From Clostridia bacterium (GTDB lineage: Bacteria > Bacillota_A > Clostridia > Oscillospirales > CAG-272): a stretch of DNA of 8,613 nucleotides. Of this stretch, positions 5,340 to 8,613 are shown piece after piece; position 1 is the stretch's first letter; each line of letters begins with the position of its first letter. The stretch is taken from assembly GCA_017626655.1 (NCBI GenBank), contig JAGAIH010000201.1:1-8613 (forward strand). The letters run 5' to 3'. The position numbers and the translations under genes are program-made. The notes beneath the pieces were generated by a model, which saw nothing but the letters and a program-made list of their open reading frames with translations, was not told the origin of the DNA and did not search any database.

Positions 5340-7475
5340 TTATTCCTGCTGGGTACGGGCGAGAATGTCCATCTGCACCTCGCGGGCGAGGGTGATATAG
5401 ATGGCGGAAAATCCCGACACGCGGACCACCAGATCGGGGTACTTTTCGGGATGATCCATGGCGTCCTTCAGCACCTCGGTGGAGGTGGCGTTGATCTGCA
5501 TTTCCTGGCCTCCCTTGGCGAAATAGACCCGGATGAGGGCGCGGAGCTTCTCCCGTCGTCCGTCCTCGAACATGGAGGGGGAGTATTTCTGGTTGATGAC
5601 GGTCCCGCAGGCCACCTTGGTGTAGTCGGGCTTGGTGATACTCAGCACCGTGGCGGTGGCGCCGCGGGTGTCTCTGCCGTAGGTGGGGGAGGCGGCGTCG
5701 GACAGAGGCTCACCCGCTCGGCGCCCGTCGGGGGTGGCTCCGATGACGCGGCCCGCGTAGATGTTGCTGACGTTGGCGGCCATGGCGGTGTAGTAGCCGC
5801 CGCCGTCGGGGGTATGGTATTTCATGAACTCGTCCGAGAGGAAGTCCACGAACCAAACGGCGTACTTGTCTGCGAAGTCGTTGTTATTGCCGTACTTGGG
5901 AGCGGCCAGCAGGGCCTCGCGGAGAGGCTCATAGCCCTCGAAGTTGGCCTTCAGGGCGGCGGCCAGCTTGGAGATGGTGGCGGTCTTGTCGGTGAAGACC
6001 ACCTGCTCGATGGCGGCCAGGGAATCACAGAGGGTGCCCACGCCCATGAGGGCCGCACCGTGGACAGAGGGGTAGACCGCGCCGCCCATATTGATATCCA
6101 GTCCTCTGCCGATACAGTCCTTGCAGAAGAGGGAGAGGAAGGGGGAGGTGAATTTTTCGGGATCGGGGAGGACGTTGGCGCGGTTGAAGCTCTCGACATA
6201 CTCCCGAACACCCGCCTTGAGCTGGGTCTCCAGCCGCTCCATGAGGATATCCATGGTGGTGATGGACTCCGTAGGGCCCGTATCCAGCCCCGCCGAGGGG
6301 TGGAAGTAGCCCTTGCCGTCATTGAAGACGTACTCCAGGAAGCGGGGGGTATCGAAGCGGCCGTCCGACCACGGGGGCTGCATACCCGTGATGAAGTTCT
6401 CGATGCATCCCACCATGGAGTAATTACGGGCGTCCTCAATCGCGTAGCCGTAGCGGGAAAGGGCGGCGATATTGACCTCGTCGTTCATGAGGGCGGGGTA
6501 GCCCAGGCCCGTACCGATGACCTGCAGGCATTCGTCCAGGAAGTTCTCGGGGGTGGTGGGGGCGATGCGGGCCGAGAGGTTGGGGCCGGGGAGGTTGATA
6601 TTGCCCACGGCGCGGAGGACGCAAAAGCTGAGGCGGTTGGTGGCGTCGGACCCGTCGGGCTTGACACCGCCCACGGCGATGTTGACCACGTCGTCACCGC
6701 CCAGGTAGGCGCGGCGCTCGTAGATCTTCATGAAGACGTTCTCCAGAAGAGCGGTGGCCTCGTCCTCGGTGAGGGTGCCTTCTTCCGTATCATGGGCGAA
6801 GAAGGGGTACAGATACTGATCCATGCGGCCCAGCGCCATGGCGTAGCGACCCTCGCAGACGAAGCAGTTATGGATCATCCAGACCAGCTGGAGAGCCTCG
6901 GCGAAGGTCATGGGAGCGCGGTCGTAGAGGGCAGTGCAGTTTTCCTTTATTTGACAGAGAGTTTCACTATGGTAACCCTCTGCTCCGACCAGGGCTTCGG
7001 CGGCCTCGGCGTAGACGGCGAGACGGTTGCGGAGACCCAGGAGGGCGATGCGGCAGCTCTCCAGGAATTCCACGCGGTCGGCCTCGTCCTTATGGGCTTC
7101 CATGGAGGCCTCGATGCGGGACAGCATCCCGGGGATGCCCTCGGTGAGAATGGTGTCGTAGTCGGGGGCGAAGTGGTCGCCGTTGTGGTGGAAGCCGCGG
7201 ATCCCGAAGCCTGCGCAGGCCTCGGCGGCAGCTTGGCTCTCCTCGGGGGACGTCTCCACCCAAAGGGGGCGGATACTGCCCACGATCGTGTCGCCCCGGT
7301 AGATATGGGGCTTGGGTGAGGCGAAGAGGGAAGCGATGCTAAAGGCGCGGCGGATGCCGTGGGGAGCGTCGGGGTGGGCGGTGAGGCCCTCGGCACGGAA
7401 GACGTGGGGGGCGTAGGTCCCCGTGAGGGGGACGTGCAGCTCTTCCTTCAAAAGCTCGGTCATGGGGTGGAGCAT
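5340..7475 (-). CDS. Glycyl radical enzyme of the GCxE (dehydratase/lyase/decarboxylase) branch, substrate unknown
   Basis: 711 residues, somewhat shorter than the usual 780-850 of this branch. The thiyl-radical loop is YSMVGCIEN (352-360) with Cys357 and catalytic-type Glu359. The C-terminal radical loop is VVRVSGFSAIY with Gly688, where Phe replaces the usual Tyr after the glycine. Other family landmarks are IRRAFSIA (41-48), IVGS (64-67), a His-rich stretch before DYDTIL (His101), GLGYPALMNDE (323-333), RGLDINMGGAVYP (457-469) and ATPDGRRAGEPLSD (580-593). The single GCxE cysteine argues against pyruvate formate-lyase, which has Cys-Cys, and against benzylsuccinate-type synthases. The Asn after the Glu, where glycerol dehydratase and choline lyase have Pro, sets it apart. 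There is no microcompartment-targeting extension. The start is set by GGAGGT before the ATG at 7473-7475. It is the first gene of an operon with its activase and a zinc dehydrogenase. Family firm, reaction not assignable. Confidence 0.92.
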   Translation of the reverse strand: MLHPMTELLKEELHVPLTGTYAPHVFRAEGLTAHPDAPHGIRRAFSIASLFASPKPHIYRGDTIVGSIRPLWVETSPEESQAAAEACAGFGIRGFHHNGDHFAPDYDTILTEGIPGMLSRIEASMEAHKDEADRVEFLESCRIALLGLRNRLAVYAEAAEALVGAEGYHSETLCQIKENCTALYDRAPMTFAEALQLVWMIHNCFVCEGRYAMALGRMDQYLYPFFAHDTEEGTLTEDEATALLENVFMKIYERRAYLGGDDVVNIAVGGVKPDGSDATNRLSFCVLRAVGNINLPGPNLSARIAPTTPENFLDECLQVIGTGLGYPALMNDEVNIAALSRYGYAIEDARNYSMVGCIENFITGMQPPWSDGRFDTPRFLEYVFNDGKGYFHPSAGLDTGPTESITTMDILMERLETQLKAGVREYVESFNRANVLPDPEKFTSPFLSLFCKDCIGRGLDINMGGAVYPSVHGAALMGVGTLCDSLAAIEQVVFTDKTATISKLAAALKANFEGYEPLREALLAAPKYGNNNDFADKYAVWFVDFLSDEFMKYHTPDGGGYYTAMAANVSNIYAGRVIGATPDGRRAGEPLSDAASPTYGRDTRGATATVLSITKPDYTKVACGTVINQKYSPSMFEDGRREKLRALIRVYFAKGGQEMQINATSTEVLKDAMDHPEKYPDLVVRVSGFSAIYITLAREVQMDILARTQQE

Positions 7476-7507
7476 GGGATTACCTCCGTTTCGCGTTCTT
7501 CGCCTTC

Positions 7508-7536
7508 AGTATAGCATGAAGTCGGCATAATTGCAA
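7508..7536 (-). promoter_or_regulatory. Promoter of the glycyl radical enzyme operon
   Basis: TTGCAA (7531-7536), a 17-nt spacer ending in TGC, then TATACT (7508-7513): an extended -10 promoter. Start expected near 7501, giving a very short leader of about 25 nt before the GGAGGT site. Confidence 0.7.
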
Positions 7537-7598
7537 GATGGTGGCGGAAAAAAGACCGCAACTTTTTTGCGCGGCGGGGAAGCAGGGGAGGTCTTGGC

Positions 7599-7610
7599 GT
7601 GGAATTCCAC
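7599..7610. repeat. Perfect 12-bp palindrome between divergent promoters
   Basis: GTGGAATTCCAC lies about 63 bp upstream of the glycyl radical enzyme -35 and 71 bp upstream of the lipoprotein -35. It is a candidate operator, but no known regulator consensus is recognised and no second copy is seen in the window. Confidence 0.4.
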
Positions 7611-7680
7611 AAAAAGCGGGAGCGTCATATGGGCAAAACGCCAAATGTGCGGCGAGTACCATAAAAAAACGGAAAATCCC

Positions 7681-7709
7681 TTGCAAAAAACGAGTTCCTA
7701 TAGTATAAT
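7681..7709 (+). promoter_or_regulatory. Promoter of the lipoprotein gene
   Basis: TTGCAA (7681-7686), a 17-nt spacer, then a perfect TATAAT (7704-7709). Start expected near 7716; the leader is about 47 nt and contains AAAGGA (7748-7753) 9 nt before the start codon. Confidence 0.75.
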
Positions 7710-7762
7710 ATCACCAAGAAGCATCTTGCTTCCGATCTTATTTCACGAAAGGAAACAGAACC

Positions 7763-8613
7763 ATGAAGAAGCTACTGATTGTTGCCCTTCTCATGCTCGC
7801 TCTGGTGATCACCGCCGTGGCTTGTACCAAGACTCCCGATGAGCCCGGTACCTCCGCTGAGGACGTCACCACCGTCGAGACCCCCACCACCGAGGCTCCC
7901 GACGAGCCCGACACCCCCGCTCCCGACACCGACGAGCCCGAGACTCCCGCTCCCGATACCGACGAGCCCGAGACCCCCGCTCCCGATACCGATGAGCCCG
8001 AGACCCCCGAGCCCGAGACTGATCCTCCCGTGGATCCCGCCGATCCCGTCTGGATCATCGACGCCGACGGCCTGGCCGCCATGACCAACGCCAACGCCGC
8101 TACCGTCGAGAAGAACGAGGCCGGCTACGCCAGCTTCACCGCTACCGGCGGCGACCCCTGGTTCCTGGTCTGCGGCAACATCGGCGAGATGCCCGAGTAC
8201 ATGGTCATCCGCTACCGCACCAACACCTCCCAGTCCGCTGAGTTCTTCATCAGCGAGGGCGCGGGCCCCGAGGGCGGTAAGTCCTTCGTCTTCAACTACG
8301 AGAACAACGGCGAGTGGAACCTCTTGATCTTCCACCTTCCCACCGTCGCTCCCTACATGACCAGCAACACCGTTGGCCACATCCGCTACGACTTCTACAC
8401 CGGTGGCGCCGACGAGGGCTTCCTGGACGTTGCCTACATCGCCTTCTTCAACACCGCCGAGTACGCTTTGGCATACGACTTCGAGCAGTATCCTCCTTAC
8501 GTCGAGGCTGACGACGCCGCAGCCGGTAAGGTGGCTCACTCCTTCGACACCTTCTACGTCAACGGCGGTATGTACTTCCCCGAGGACGGCGGCGCGGGCG
8601 ATAAGCTCACCGC
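7763..8613 (+). CDS. Secreted lipoprotein with acidic Pro-rich repeat linker, cut by the window edge
   Basis: Begins MKKLLIVALLMLALVITAVAC: a basic N-terminus, a hydrophobic core and Cys21 as the likely lipidation site (AVAC; the -3 residue is Ala where Leu is commoner, so the lipobox is slightly off-consensus). A low-complexity spacer rich in Glu, Asp, Pro and Thr follows (about residues 22-95), including four copies of a ten-residue unit. This should be an extended stalk lifting the rest away from the membrane or through the wall. From about residue 96 the protein is ordered-looking, rich in aromatics and alternating strands (WIIDADG, WFLVCGN, MVIRYRTNT, WNLLIFHLP, IRYDFYTGG). That suits beta-sandwich, possibly carbohydrate-binding, domains, but no family is recognised. 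It is at least 283 residues, with the C-terminus missing. It is divergent from the radical enzyme operon. Function unknown. Confidence 0.85.
   Translation, partial: MKKLLIVALLMLALVITAVACTKTPDEPGTSAEDVTTVETPTTEAPDEPDTPAPDTDEPETPAPDTDEPETPAPDTDEPETPEPETDPPVDPADPVWIIDADGLAAMTNANAATVEKNEAGYASFTATGGDPWFLVCGNIGEMPEYMVIRYRTNTSQSAEFFISEGAGPEGGKSFVFNYENNGEWNLLIFHLPTVAPYMTSNTVGHIRYDFYTGGADEGFLDVAYIAFFNTAEYALAYDFEQYPPYVEADDAAAGKVAHSFDTFYVNGGMYFPEDGGAGDKLT
7901..8020 (+). repeat. Four tandem 30-bp repeats encoding DEPETPAPDT-like units
   Basis: Copies at 7901, 7931, 7961 and 7991 encode DEPDTPAPDT, DEPETPAPDT, DEPETPAPDT and DEPETPEPET. They keep the reading frame and differ by a few third-position and Asp/Glu changes. 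Copy number could vary between strains by slippage or recombination, changing stalk length. Confidence 0.95.

Noticed and set aside
4698..7319. 873-codon plus-strand open frame antisense to the activase and radical enzyme genes
   Set aside because: It has Gly/Val/Asp/Glu-rich low-complexity content, no ribosome binding site and no family motifs. It is the mirror of GC-biased third positions in the real genes.
7545..7580. Possible minus-strand terminator (CCGC...GCGG followed by T run)
   Set aside because: The stem is short and bulged, and no minus-strand gene lies upstream to end there. Too weak to call.
7772..8539. 255-codon minus-strand Gly/Val-rich open frame over the lipoprotein
   Set aside because: Its repeats are simply the reverse of the DEPETPAPDT repeat; there is no start signal and the plus strand has a signal peptide.
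1..8613. CRISPR arrays, insertion sequences, integrases or attachment sites
   Set aside because: No spaced direct repeats, transposase-like proteins or terminal inverted repeats were seen; the only tandem repeat is coding.

Overview
The window looks like part of the chromosome of a strictly anaerobic, Gram-positive-type bacterium, probably an uncultured gut clostridium (Oscillospiraceae, Christensenellales or a relative). This rests on an oxygen-sensitive class III ribonucleotide reductase, a second glycyl radical enzyme, strong AGGAGG-type ribosome binding sites, sigma-A-like promoters in AT-rich gaps between GC-rich genes, and a lipoprotein with an acidic Pro-rich linker. The placement is inferred from gene content and style, not from a marker gene.

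Layout. (1) 1-1600, minus strand: nrdG (activase) lies upstream of nrdD (class III RNR, cut by the window edge). The 226-bp gap between them holds a tandem pair of NrdR boxes exactly 31 bp apart, a TTGACA-N17-TATTCT promoter, and a leader of about 135 nt. That leader can fold into a nearly gap-free four-stem cloverleaf, one arm of which looks like an intrinsic terminator. (2) 1601-1761: control region between the divergent genes nrdG and ridA. It holds two face-to-face extended -10 promoters in the arms of one long inverted repeat. (3) 1762-3232, plus strand: ridA (enamine/imine deaminase) and a cytoplasmic protein resembling GH71/GH99-like glycoside hydrolases. (4) 3357-3394: a bidirectional terminator shared by the converging units. 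(5) 3412-7475, minus strand: a three-gene operon, transcribed in the order glycyl radical enzyme, compact radical-SAM activase, zinc-dependent medium-chain dehydrogenase. (6) 7476-7762: divergent control region. (7) 7763 to the end, plus strand: a secreted lipoprotein, cut by the window edge, with four 30-bp repeats in its linker.

How the genes fit together. The window contains two glycyl radical enzyme/activase pairs. One makes deoxynucleotides anaerobically (NrdD/NrdG). The other carries the Cys-x-Glu active-site signature of the dehydratase/lyase/decarboxylase branch and is tightly coupled to its activase and a dehydrogenase. The natural reading is that the radical enzyme makes a carbonyl product (or uses a substrate) that the dehydrogenase interconverts with an alcohol, but the substrate cannot be read from the sequence. 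The most novel-looking items are the nrdD leader RNA, the face-to-face nrdG/ridA promoters and the unassigned radical-enzyme operon.
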